Shown here: positions 6,887 to 14,168 of the stretch, piece after piece | How the letters are laid out: each line of letters starts with the position of its first letter | Numbering within the stretch: the stretch's first letter is position 1 | NCBI GenBank assembly: GCA_021604265.1 | Contig: BQIY01000004.1 | Location: 1-17,969 of the forward strand | Source: Nitrospirales bacterium | GTDB lineage: Bacteria; Nitrospirota; Nitrospiria; Nitrospirales; UBA8639 | Direction: 5' to 3' | DNA: 17,969 bases | Notes under the pieces: generated by a model | Database searches by the model: none | What the model was told of the DNA's origin: nothing | Seen by the model: the letters and a program-made list of their open reading frames with translations, nothing else | Made by a program: the position numbers and the translations under genes

Positions 6887-8785
6887 TTACGGTAAGAACG
6901 AAGTGGCTTCTTCGATCATGGTATGCCAAAGCTCCAAGATCAGCAGCGCATAGATTTGATCCGCAAAATTCCGTGACCCTGTTTGATGCTCACACAAGAG
7001 CCACTGCACATATTCCGGCTTGACATAACCACGGCGTCGGAGCCTTGATTCACAGAGAAGATCACACGCCATTTCCTTCAGATCTTCACGCAACCACCGC
7101 GCAAGCGGCAGCATAAACCCGCACTTAGGACGATCCATAATGTGCGAGGGAAGAACTTTGGTGAGAGACTTTCGCATGAACGCCTTCAATGTCCAGCCAG
7201 AAAAGCGGGTCGAAGAAGGCATGCGTAACGCCATCGCTAACAACCGTGGGTCGCAAAATGGAACACGCAATTCCAAAGAATGCGACATACTCATCCGATC
7301 ACCCATTCGCAACAGATCATCAGGAAGGTAGGTTTGCAGATCCAGCCCCATGGCGCAATCAGTTGGATCTGCGGACGGCCACGCGGTAAACATTTGCTGA
7401 TACAGACGATGAGTCGCACCAACATTCACCTGTTCCAGAAATTGTGAGGTGAAGGCTGACCCTCCCCACTCTGCTGGCGTACATGTAATCCACTGAAGAT
7501 ATTGTTCTTCGATTGATAAAGACCCACTGTGCAAAAACCGCTTCATCCGTCCCACGTGATCCCGTACACCGCCTGTCTCTGGTAATCGTGAGGCAACGTG
7601 TGTAGCAAGCCACCGTCGTACAGCCACAGGAATATGTTCATAGTGCGTACTGGCTCTCACCCCCAGATACCGGGGATAGCCTCCCCAAAGTTCATCTCCC
7701 CCTATTCCAGAAAGTGCGACGGTCACTGACCGCCGAGCCACTTCTGAAACCAGATACGTCGGAATCGCAGAAGAATCAGCAAACGGTTCACCCATGGCAG
7801 ATACAATATGAGGCAAGACCTTGACGACATCAGGGGTCAGCTTTTCTTCGGTGTGTTCAGCACCAAAATGATTCGCTAAGCTACGGGCGGCATCCAGTTC
7901 GTTAAAGGAGTGGTCCGCCTTCGAATCATAGCCAATGCTGAACGTACGAATTAACCCATTGGTGCCCGCACGCATCATGGCTAAGATCGAAGCCGAGTCG
8001 AGCCCGCCTGACAAGAAAAGGCCAACGGGGACATCGCTGACCAGATGTGCGTGAACGCTTTCTTGCAGCAACGCAAGGAACGACTCTTCATCATTGCCTT
8101 GAAGACAGTCATTCTGCTGCCTTGCGACTGCTTGAGGCGTCCAATACTGCCGAGTTTCAACCTTCCCATTGTCGGCCTTCAACATTTCCCCGGGACGAAG
8201 ATGTCGAAGACCTTCAAAGATCGTCTCTGGGCCTGGCACATACAGCAGCTGTAAGTATTGAGCAATGGCTTCTGAACGTACTGAACATGACGAAAGGCCT
8301 GACACCAACGCCGGCAATTCTGAAGCAAAGACGACCTGTTCCTTCTCAACCGCATAATACAGAGGTTTTATCCCCAATCGGTCACGAACAAGTAATAGAG
8401 TTTGGCAATGACGATCCCATAGGGCAAAGGCATACATGCCGCGAAGTCGATGAACAAATTCTTCACCGTACTGTTCGTAGAGATGGACCAACACCTCCGT
8501 ATCGCAATTGCTTGAAAAACGGTGACCATGTTCTTGAAGCTCTTTTTTGAGTTCTCGATAATTGTAAATCTCGCCATTTAATGCGGCCCATACGGTCCCG
8601 GATTCATTTCCAATTGGTTGATGTCCACCATCTGGATCAATCACCTGCAGACGTCTGGCACCAAGGGCAAGACCTGGCTCCCGATGGATCCCGCTATCAT
8701 CCGGACCGCGATGGATGAGCCGCTGCATCATCATGTCTAACGCTGCATCATTTTCCCAACCGATAAATCCGCAAATTCCACACAT
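6887..8785 (-). CDS. asnB: Asparagine synthase (glutamine-hydrolysing)-type amidotransferase
   Basis: 632 aa, full length for the family. After Met1, Cys2 (MCGICGFIGW) is the Ntn nucleophile of the class II glutaminase domain (about 1-210), with RGPDDSG (26-32) and NGEIYNYREL (70-79). The synthetase domain carries the ATP-pyrophosphatase loop SGGLDSAS (259-266). It moves glutamine-derived ammonia to a carboxylate. Members inside polysaccharide clusters are often thought to amidate a uronic acid or another substituent rather than make free asparagine, and the flanking methyltransferase and glycosyltransferase genes favour that here, but the substrate is inferred. It starts 75 nt after the methyltransferase gene. 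Plain asparagine synthesis is the alternative. Confidence 0.9.
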   Translation of the reverse strand: MCGICGFIGWENDAALDMMMQRLIHRGPDDSGIHREPGLALGARRLQVIDPDGGHQPIGNESGTVWAALNGEIYNYRELKKELQEHGHRFSSNCDTEVLVHLYEQYGEEFVHRLRGMYAFALWDRHCQTLLLVRDRLGIKPLYYAVEKEQVVFASELPALVSGLSSCSVRSEAIAQYLQLLYVPGPETIFEGLRHLRPGEMLKADNGKVETRQYWTPQAVARQQNDCLQGNDEESFLALLQESVHAHLVSDVPVGLFLSGGLDSASILAMMRAGTNGLIRTFSIGYDSKADHSFNELDAARSLANHFGAEHTEEKLTPDVVKVLPHIVSAMGEPFADSSAIPTYLVSEVARRSVTVALSGIGGDELWGGYPRYLGVRASTHYEHIPVAVRRWLATHVASRLPETGGVRDHVGRMKRFLHSGSLSIEEQYLQWITCTPAEWGGSAFTSQFLEQVNVGATHRLYQQMFTAWPSADPTDCAMGLDLQTYLPDDLLRMGDRMSMSHSLELRVPFCDPRLLAMALRMPSSTRFSGWTLKAFMRKSLTKVLPSHIMDRPKCGFMLPLARWLREDLKEMACDLLCESRLRRRGYVKPEYVQWLLCEHQTGSRNFADQIYALLILELWHTMIEEATSFLP

Positions 8786-8860
8786 ACGATGCGCCTATCT
8801 GGTCTTGCCTAAATCACCACATAATTTACCGATAATATCGCCAGCCTCTGCACGAACGGC

Positions 8861-9784
8861 CTATCCATGCTCATCACGTGTTGCCACCAGTTCAAACGAA
8901 GAAGCCCAGACCGCCTGCTTTCCTGTTATCCAATACAGACTTTGGGCCAGACACCAAAGCCCCAATCCACCGGCCCGCCATATCAACCGACGGAGCAAAC
9001 GTTTGTCGCTCTCCACCTGGGCATAACTCGGCGTACTCCCTGTATGCGAATTTCGAATCGAACGAGTCTTGAGACCGGCCGAATTGAGGAGATTCTTCAA
9101 TGTCGAAGGCGAATACAGGTACAAGTGAAACGTTTGTTGACGCTGTGCCTTGAGAAAGGTAAGGACACGACGAATGGAAAGATGGAAAGTGGCGTTGGGA
9201 ACCCGGATCACAACCACACCTCCAGGCTTCAGCATCTGATAGACTCGTTGAAGAACGCCAGTGGGGTCACACATATGATCGAACGCATTGATCATCGTGA
9301 TGACATCAAACTGTCGCACACTATCGACAACATCACCTGACTTCCCTAGCCAATCGCACGGGAACATCATAATACCTTGTCGGGCTGCGAACTCAGCCGC
9401 TGGCCGTGATAATTCAATACCAGAACAAGTCCAGCCCATTTTTTGGCACAGTAAGGCAAACTCGCCAGCTCCACATCCAATATCAAGAAGATGACCAGGA
9501 GGATTTTTGTACACAGAAAGATGTTCAAGGACGCTTCGAAATACGGGAGCACGATACGGATCAATGGCAGATTTCAGGAAAATGGCATCATAGCCTTGCT
9601 GGTATTCCTCCTCCATCTCTTTGCTCCGCCGCCTTGGGCTGTGGAACACAAGAGTACATTCCTGACATCGGCAGTATTGACGAGTTGAGGTACGGAACGA
9701 CATCACGGCGGGAAGAACACTGCCGCAAGGACAAAAAACTTCCTCCATCGATTCGATTGAGATCATGGTCAAATGTGTGATCAC
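8861..9784 (-). CDS. Class I SAM-dependent methyltransferase with N-terminal zinc-ribbon-like segment
   Basis: 307 aa from the GTG at 9784; an ATG at 9766 gives 301 aa, and neither has a clear ribosome site. The SAM-binding motif I is LLDIGCGAGEF (99-109), followed by the acidic GIEL of motif II and VVVIRVPNATFHL near the end of the Rossmann core. The first 45 residues hold cysteines at 18, 20, 38, 40 and 43, resembling a metal-binding knuckle seen in sugar and lipid methyltransferases of this kind. Near the C-terminus a hydrophobic stretch (GGLGLWCLAQSLYWITG) may be a membrane-contacting helix. Likely role: O-, N- or C-methylation of a sugar in the polysaccharide. It is flanked by a glycosyltransferase gene and the amidotransferase gene on the same strand. 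Confidence 0.85.
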   Translation of the reverse strand: MITHLTMISIESMEEVFCPCGSVLPAVMSFRTSTRQYCRCQECTLVFHSPRRRSKEMEEEYQQGYDAIFLKSAIDPYRAPVFRSVLEHLSVYKNPPGHLLDIGCGAGEFALLCQKMGWTCSGIELSRPAAEFAARQGIMMFPCDWLGKSGDVVDSVRQFDVITMINAFDHMCDPTGVLQRVYQMLKPGGVVVIRVPNATFHLSIRRVLTFLKAQRQQTFHLYLYSPSTLKNLLNSAGLKTRSIRNSHTGSTPSYAQVESDKRLLRRLIWRAGGLGLWCLAQSLYWITGKQAVWASSFELVATRDEHG

Positions 9785-9832
9785 ACGCTACGGTTCTGCA
9801 TAGACGTCGGGCTTTCCCCAAATCGCTCCATT

Positions 9833-11032
9833 CTATAAGGTACGTCCCTCATACTGGGAGACTCGACAACGTTCTTGACCGTTAATCTGCTGAACGATCC
9901 CTACCAGCTTACGGCTAATCATGGGCCAATTTAAGGTTTCTCGACATCTTTTTAATCCGTTCTGACCCAATTCTTCCGCAAGCGCTGTATCTTGACACAA
10001 ACGAATAACTGCTGAGGCAACGTCTTCATGGCTCAGCGGGTTCACCAGTAATCCTGTTTGTCCGTGAATAACCGCGTCGGGCACACCACCGGAATGTCCG
10101 GCCACCACAGGCTTTGCACAGGCATTGGCTTCCAGAAACGCAATGCCAAATCCTTCGACCAGATCCGGACGACCAAAGATTTCACGACTCGGCATGACGT
10201 ACACATCGCATAGACGATAATATTTCACTAAATCCTCGTCAGACACCCATTCGATCATCTTGACCTTAGACGTCATGCCAACTCGAGCAATCAATGCTGT
10301 TAAACGATCTTCCTCTGGTCCGTTCCCAACGATGAGATACTTAACATTAGGAATCTGCTGCTGAATAAGAGGAAGAGCTTGCACAACCACATCATGCCCT
10401 TTGTGTAAATCAAGCCGCCCCACCGTTAACAGAACTATCGTATCGTCATGAATGTGATACTGTTTCATAAGATTTTCATCTTTGAAGCCAGGAGTGAGGC
10501 GTTCAATATCGACTCCATTAGGAAGACCAGCAATACGCTGAGCAGGAATATTCAGATCCAAGAGTTTCCCTCTTGTATAGGTGCTCACGGGGAGATTCAT
10601 TGACGCATTACGAAACGTTTTCAGTTTTAAAGGCTTGAATAAACGTTTAATTCTTCGCTTTAACGTCGTTGTATCATCCAACATTTCTGAAGCATGGGCA
10701 GCTACTAAATAGTTAATGTTTAAGATTTTTTTAAGAAAGAATGAAAGAATGCCGCATGGAAACCACATGGCATTAAACAGACAATCACACGGATGTTGTA
10801 AATGCGCTTGAATAATGTGGTACGCAAAGAGCAACTCACGGATGACCGGGACATTGAGCACTCTTATGGTCTCAAACTCTTGGCTCTGATCAAATTCGTT
10901 GTCTCCTGGAATATGCGGCGTGACAACGGTTACCCGATGAAACTTTGAAAGATTTTTAGCGATATGAAACGAATATCGTGAGATTCCTCCAATCAGGGGA
11001 GGATAATCCGTCGTCAAGACCAAAAAATTCAC
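9833..11032 (-). CDS. GT4-family glycosyltransferase
   Basis: 399 aa from the GTG at 11030-11032. That start follows the upstream TAA by 2 nt, has GAGG 6 nt upstream, and begins with the family-typical hydrophobic strand (NFLVLTTDYPPLIGGISRY). A TTG at 11059 would overlap the upstream gene. GT-B fold. The C-terminal domain has VGRLDLHKGHD, LIVGNGPEEDRL and the EX7E motif (Glu293 and Glu301 in EGFGIAFLEANA). Similar enzymes transfer mannose, galactose or GlcNAc to lipid-linked acceptors; the specific linkage cannot be read from sequence. The tight junction with the preceding methyltransferase gene suggests co-translation. Confidence 0.9.
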   Translation of the reverse strand: MNFLVLTTDYPPLIGGISRYSFHIAKNLSKFHRVTVVTPHIPGDNEFDQSQEFETIRVLNVPVIRELLFAYHIIQAHLQHPCDCLFNAMWFPCGILSFFLKKILNINYLVAAHASEMLDDTTTLKRRIKRLFKPLKLKTFRNASMNLPVSTYTRGKLLDLNIPAQRIAGLPNGVDIERLTPGFKDENLMKQYHIHDDTIVLLTVGRLDLHKGHDVVVQALPLIQQQIPNVKYLIVGNGPEEDRLTALIARVGMTSKVKMIEWVSDEDLVKYYRLCDVYVMPSREIFGRPDLVEGFGIAFLEANACAKPVVAGHSGGVPDAVIHGQTGLLVNPLSHEDVASAVIRLCQDTALAEELGQNGLKRCRETLNWPMISRKLVGIVQQINGQERCRVSQYEGRTL

Positions 11033-11034
11033 CC

Positions 11035-12081
11035 TTACCCTCGGCTCCCTTTGCCCCAAACCCAGGAGTCCTCGACTAAACTGGTGGTAATGTTTGAGAG
11101 TCCAGCTCTACGAAACCACGCATGAATTTCTTCTTCGTTGTAAAAATTACTCAGCGGCGCGGACAAGCGATCAAACCAGTCTGTATAGCTCGAAAGAAAA
11201 TCATAGGAAGCGTATTCTTTAATGCGTGATGGGACCAAAGCGGCAATGCGTTCATAACGCTGAAACAAGCGATAGCAATTGACAAACAGCCCATAATCAA
11301 CAACCGTCGCCAACCAGGATAGGGCTTTGATGCCCTCTAAAGGTAGTCGAGTGGTAATTGGACGAACAAGCTCTAGCAGTTCCTTGCGCTTCGTTCTCTG
11401 ATACGTCCAAATAAAAATTGAGGCTTCCTGCTTTAAATGCGGCACTAAATGCTGGAACCCTTGCTCCGGATTGGGCAAATGATGCAGAACGCCCAGACTA
11501 TAAATAAAATCAAACATTCCTTGACGAAACGGCAGATTAAAGACATCGCCCTGCACAAAGTGCGCACGAGGATTATTGTCATTTGCACTTCGGGCAATAT
11601 CGATAGCATGGCTGAGATCAAATCCCACGATTTCTGCGCCTAAGGCCGTGGCTTGCCTGACATGACGTCCGGCTCCGCACCCGACATCCAACCCAAACTT
11701 ATTCTCGAGAAAACCTTGTTCTAGCGGCTGAATAAACAATGAAAAATTATCGACCGAGTATTGGGCAAACTTCGTCCATTCATACCCAAAACTCGCTTGC
11801 GTCCGTTGCTTCTCAGATAACGCAACCGGATTAACACGGTGTTCAAGGTTCAGGCAATCAGGGAACTTGGAAAAAAAGTCAGAATGAATAGCAGGTAATT
11901 GCTCTCGCAACTCTCCTAACAGAAGACGGGGTATATGATTAATCACCGGGAACGTTTCATTGCAGTGGCACGTCAGGAGACCATTGACGATACAATCGTG
12001 CGTATCAAGTTCAAATGGTGTGGCATGAAGAGTTCCACCACAGGCAGGACAACAGAGAATGTTCAATAACTTACGGTTCAT
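11035..12081 (-). CDS. SAM-dependent methyltransferase with Trm112-like zinc domain
   Basis: 348 aa from the ATG at 12079-12081, chosen because MNRKLLNILCCPACGG is where homologous Trm112-like domains begin; a GTG at 12123 would add 14 residues. The zinc-binding domain (about 1-55) has C11/C14 and C38/C40. The Rossmann methyltransferase core has LDVGCGAGRH (131-140), FDLS (154-157) and FIYSLGVLHHLPNPEQGF. Proteins of this build occur in polysaccharide clusters and methylate sugar or lipid-linked glycan substrates. It is the first gene of the minus-strand cluster and lies about 95 nt downstream of a sigma54-like promoter. Its TAA is 2 nt from the next GTG. Confidence 0.85.
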   Translation of the reverse strand: MNRKLLNILCCPACGGTLHATPFELDTHDCIVNGLLTCHCNETFPVINHIPRLLLGELREQLPAIHSDFFSKFPDCLNLEHRVNPVALSEKQRTQASFGYEWTKFAQYSVDNFSLFIQPLEQGFLENKFGLDVGCGAGRHVRQATALGAEIVGFDLSHAIDIARSANDNNPRAHFVQGDVFNLPFRQGMFDFIYSLGVLHHLPNPEQGFQHLVPHLKQEASIFIWTYQRTKRKELLELVRPITTRLPLEGIKALSWLATVVDYGLFVNCYRLFQRYERIAALVPSRIKEYASYDFLSSYTDWFDRLSAPLSNFYNEEEIHAWFRRAGLSNITTSLVEDSWVWGKGSRG

Positions 12082-12176
12082 GACGAAGGGCTTTCGAGTG
12101 TTCTCGACATCCTTGCCAGACACGCGTGTTGATTGTCACCAACGTTGTATATTGTGAAGGGCATCCTTAAAGATCC

Positions 12177-12192
12177 TGCAATTCCAATACCG
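12177..12192 (-). promoter_or_regulatory. Candidate sigma54 (-24/-12) promoter of the minus-strand cluster
   Basis: On the minus strand CGGTAT-N5-TTGCA matches the -24/-12 consensus TGGYAY-N5-TTGCW except for the first base, with GG and GC 10 nt apart. Transcription would start near 12166, giving a leader of about 85 nt before the methyltransferase ATG. Confidence 0.5.
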
Positions 12193-12260
12193 AAGAGACA
12201 ACATAACCCGGCCAAGGATATTCAGCGTCCGTCTGTGCGTTTAATACATATAAGAACATG

Positions 12261-12311
12261 TCAAAAAACTGGCACCCCCGTCATATTCTCCATCAAACAT
12301 TGGCACCCCGT
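12261..12311. repeat. Tandem direct repeat, candidate enhancer (UAS) sites
   Basis: TCAAAAAACTGGCACCCCCGT (12261-12281, with its last base included) and TCAAACATTGGCACCCCGT (12293-12311) are diverged copies. Their TGGCACCCC cores are 31 bp apart, about three helical turns. They lie about 70-120 bp upstream of the minus-strand sigma54-like promoter, the usual position of enhancer-binding protein sites. A mobile-element remnant is the alternative. Confidence 0.4.
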
Positions 12312-12595
12312 GAGGTTCACGTTCTATTTTTACAAAATCTTTCTTCTGCTCAATAGGCAGCCTTTCACGGTTGCATTGACGGAATATCGTTCACCTTTCA
12401 AACAGGTTTTTCCATTACAAGCTCTTTAGTTTCACCAATAGGCTGTCGATATAAAGAGCAAGATCAACGAGTGTAATTTGTCCTTATCGAACGGCTCTTG
12501 AGGAACATCCTGGCTATGGACTTCCATTTTTCACACGATTCTCATACGACGCACGACTTTACCTACGGCAACATTGTGTTGAAGAGGTAAAGAAA

Positions 12596-12646
12596 ATGGA
12601 TTTATGCATCTTTTTGTACCCAATCTCTAGAAAGGATCTTCGGTAA
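12596..12646 (+). CDS. Candidate 16-residue leader peptide / upstream ORF
   Basis: ATG at 12596 with a good ribosome site (AAGAGG, 12582-12587, 8-nt spacing) opens MDLCIFLYPISRKDLR and stops at TAA 12644-12646, a single base before the ATG of the next tiny ORF. This spacing suggests translational coupling. There is no homology evidence, and ORFs this short occur by chance. Confidence 0.25.
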   Translation: MDLCIFLYPISRKDLR

Positions 12647-12647
12647 C

Positions 12648-12740
12648 ATGAGTGAAAAAACTGCGGAACGGATGCTGACAGTTTCAATCGGATTAACTCT
12701 CGGGCTTCTTTTAGTGCTGAAGACGGTGATTTTGACCTAG
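12648..12740 (+). CDS. Candidate 30-residue single-helix membrane peptide
   Basis: The ORF encodes a charged head (MSEKTAERM) followed by about 20 mostly hydrophobic residues (LTVSIGLTLGLLLVLKTVIL), the layout of small bacterial membrane proteins. AAAGGA lies 11 nt upstream inside the preceding tiny ORF, whose stop codon is 1 nt before this ATG. It precedes gmd by 136 bp on the same strand. I do not recognise a family. It may be a small regulator or partner of a membrane enzyme of the cluster. Support is amino-acid pattern and arrangement only. Confidence 0.4.
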   Translation: MSEKTAERMLTVSIGLTLGLLLVLKTVILT

Positions 12741-12876
12741 GCGCTTTTTCTGACGTTGTCACACAGTACACGCGAACCTTTTTCCTTCCTATATCGGTAG
12801 TCTCGCGTGGCATAGCAACGATTCGGGGTTCGACAAGCTTTTACGCCGCGACCAAAACTTTGGAAATGGAACAAAC

Positions 12877-13920
12877 ATGAAACGAGCATTGATTACCGGC
12901 ATCACAGGACAAGATGGGTCCTATTTAGCTGAATTTCTCCTTGAAAAAGGCTATGAGGTTCATGGAGTCATCCGACGGGTGGCCATGGAGGATCCCGAGC
13001 ACAGATTATGGCGAATCCTTCATATCAAAGATCATCTTCAATTGCATTCCGCCTCACTCGAAAGTCTCCCCAGTCTCTACCGGGTCATGCAACAGGTGAA
13101 ACCTGATGAATGTTATCACCTAGCTGCTCAAAGTTTTGTCACTTACTCCTTTGATGATGAGTTCTCCACTCTCAATGCGAATATTAATGGCACACATCAT
13201 CTTCTGACGGCCTTGCGGGATTGTGCGCCAGCCTGTCGATTGTACTTTGCGGCATCCAGTGAGATGTTTGGCAAAGTAAAGGAAACGCCGCAGAATGAGA
13301 CAACCCCATTTTATCCTCGTTCGGCCTATGGTATTTCCAAAGTCGCAGGTTTTGACTTAACTCGGAATTACCGGGAAGCCTATGGCATCCATGCCTCCTG
13401 CGGAATCTTGTACAACCATGAATCACCGAGACGAGGATTCGAGTTCGTCACTCGAAAAATTTCTTCCTATGCGGCACGAATTAAGCTCGGAAAAGCACAC
13501 GAACTCCAGCTTGGCAACCTGGGAGCCATGCGGGACTGGGGCCATGCAAAAGAATACGTCCGGGCCATGTGGCTCATGCTGCAGCAAGATGAACCAGACG
13601 ACTACGTGATTGCGACAGGTGAGCAACACTCGGTGCAGGAATGTGTTGAAGTCGCCTTTATGTACCTTGGGCTCGATTATCGTGACTATGTCACGGTCAA
13701 CGAAAACTTCTTTCGCCCAGCTGAAGTGGAAACCTTACTTGGAGATGCCGCCAAAGCGAAAGAAAAATTGGGATGGTCCTGCCAAGTACAATTTGCGGAA
13801 TTGATCGAAGAAATGGTGAAAACGGATCTGGAACTTCAACAAGGCCATCGGAACGTCATAATACCTGCCTGCGTGACAGCCAGCACCGCGCACGCACCTT
13901 TCTCACTCACGAACCGATAA
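12877..13920 (+). CDS. gmd: GDP-mannose 4,6-dehydratase
   Basis: 347 aa, the normal length. It converts GDP-D-mannose to GDP-4-keto-6-deoxy-D-mannose, precursor of GDP-fucose, GDP-rhamnose, GDP-perosamine and others. Extended SDR features: the NAD(P)-binding GITGQDGSYLAEFLLEKGYE (8-27), YHLAAQSFV (80-88), the active-site block SSEMFGKV (127-134) and YGISK with Tyr151 and Lys155. Canonical GMDs have SSEMYG and YAxAK at these points, so this is a slightly divergent member. ILYNHESPRRG (177-187) is a GMD signature. GGA sits 7 nt upstream of the ATG. The usual partner (GDP-fucose synthase, reductase or perosamine synthase) is not in the window. It is the first sizeable gene of the plus arm. Confidence 0.92.
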   Translation: MKRALITGITGQDGSYLAEFLLEKGYEVHGVIRRVAMEDPEHRLWRILHIKDHLQLHSASLESLPSLYRVMQQVKPDECYHLAAQSFVTYSFDDEFSTLNANINGTHHLLTALRDCAPACRLYFAASSEMFGKVKETPQNETTPFYPRSAYGISKVAGFDLTRNYREAYGIHASCGILYNHESPRRGFEFVTRKISSYAARIKLGKAHELQLGNLGAMRDWGHAKEYVRAMWLMLQQDEPDDYVIATGEQHSVQECVEVAFMYLGLDYRDYVTVNENFFRPAEVETLLGDAAKAKEKLGWSCQVQFAELIEEMVKTDLELQQGHRNVIIPACVTASTAHAPFSLTNR

Positions 13921-14018
13921 GACGCCTGTTCCAACATTCACACAGACCTATCACAAAGATACATTATTATCCGCCCTTACTCTTTTTCCTTACGATCTCT
14001 CGTGACTCTTCAGGCGTC
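13921..14018. repeat. 8-bp inverted repeat with a long loop after gmd
   Basis: GACGCCTG (13921-13928), directly after the gmd stop codon, and CAGGCGTC (14011-14018) are exact complements separated by 82 nt. No T run follows. The 248-bp gap between gmd and the PHP-type gene shows no other clear signal. Confidence 0.25.
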
Positions 14019-14168
14019 CTTATCACGTTTTGCGAGTATCTTCTTTATCAAAACAACGAAGTCAGTGAGAAAACGTCCATATCTCTAAACGATTGTGTCC
14101 TGAGATTTCTCTTTCGCTAGCAAAGGTCCGCTGAACGCAAAACACCAGGCAGAACGTTAATCAGCAAT

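Larger units (their letters stand above)
12082..12876. other. Large divergent control region between the two arms of the polysaccharide cluster
   Basis: About 795 bp without a conventional gene. It holds the sigma54-like promoter for the minus arm, a tandem direct repeat, and two tiny coupled ORFs on the plus strand, each listed separately. A 98-codon plus-strand ORF (12133-12429) overlaps the promoter and repeats and looks non-coding. No convincing -35/-10 or -24/-12 pair was found just upstream of gmd. The rest shows nothing I can name. Confidence 0.6.

Noticed and set aside
6825..6929. N-terminal extension of the glycosyltransferase to position 6929
   Set aside because: It overlaps the end of the amidotransferase gene, and the family-typical N-terminal strand begins only after the ATG at 6824, which has a GAGG ribosome site.
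8047..8550. 167-codon plus-strand ORF inside the amidotransferase gene
   Set aside because: Antisense shadow of a gene with complete catalytic motifs.
8867..9340. 157-codon plus-strand ORF inside the methyltransferase gene
   Set aside because: Antisense shadow; no recognisable motif and the opposite strand encodes a clear SAM-binding domain.
9775..9786. Perfect 12-bp palindrome GTGTGATCACAC at the methyltransferase start
   Set aside because: It resembles two CRP half-sites but lacks the 6-bp spacer, and a 12-bp palindrome is expected a few times by chance in 18 kb.
12270..12285. TGGCACCCC repeat copies as sigma54 promoters themselves
   Set aside because: No TTGC-type -12 element lies at the correct distance from either copy.
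12133..12429. 98-codon plus-strand ORF in the divergent region
   Set aside because: It overlaps the sigma54-like promoter and direct repeats, has no ribosome site I can see, and its product has no domain-like pattern.
12559..12813. 84-codon minus-strand ORF opposite the micro-ORFs
   Set aside because: Low-complexity basic composition, no ribosome site, and no coherent neighbour on that strand.
14124..14139. GG-N10-GC spacing upstream of the PHP-type gene as a third sigma54 promoter
   Set aside because: Only the GG and GC dinucleotides fit; the flanking bases (AGGTCC, ACGCA) deviate from consensus and the ATG is close to the predicted start.
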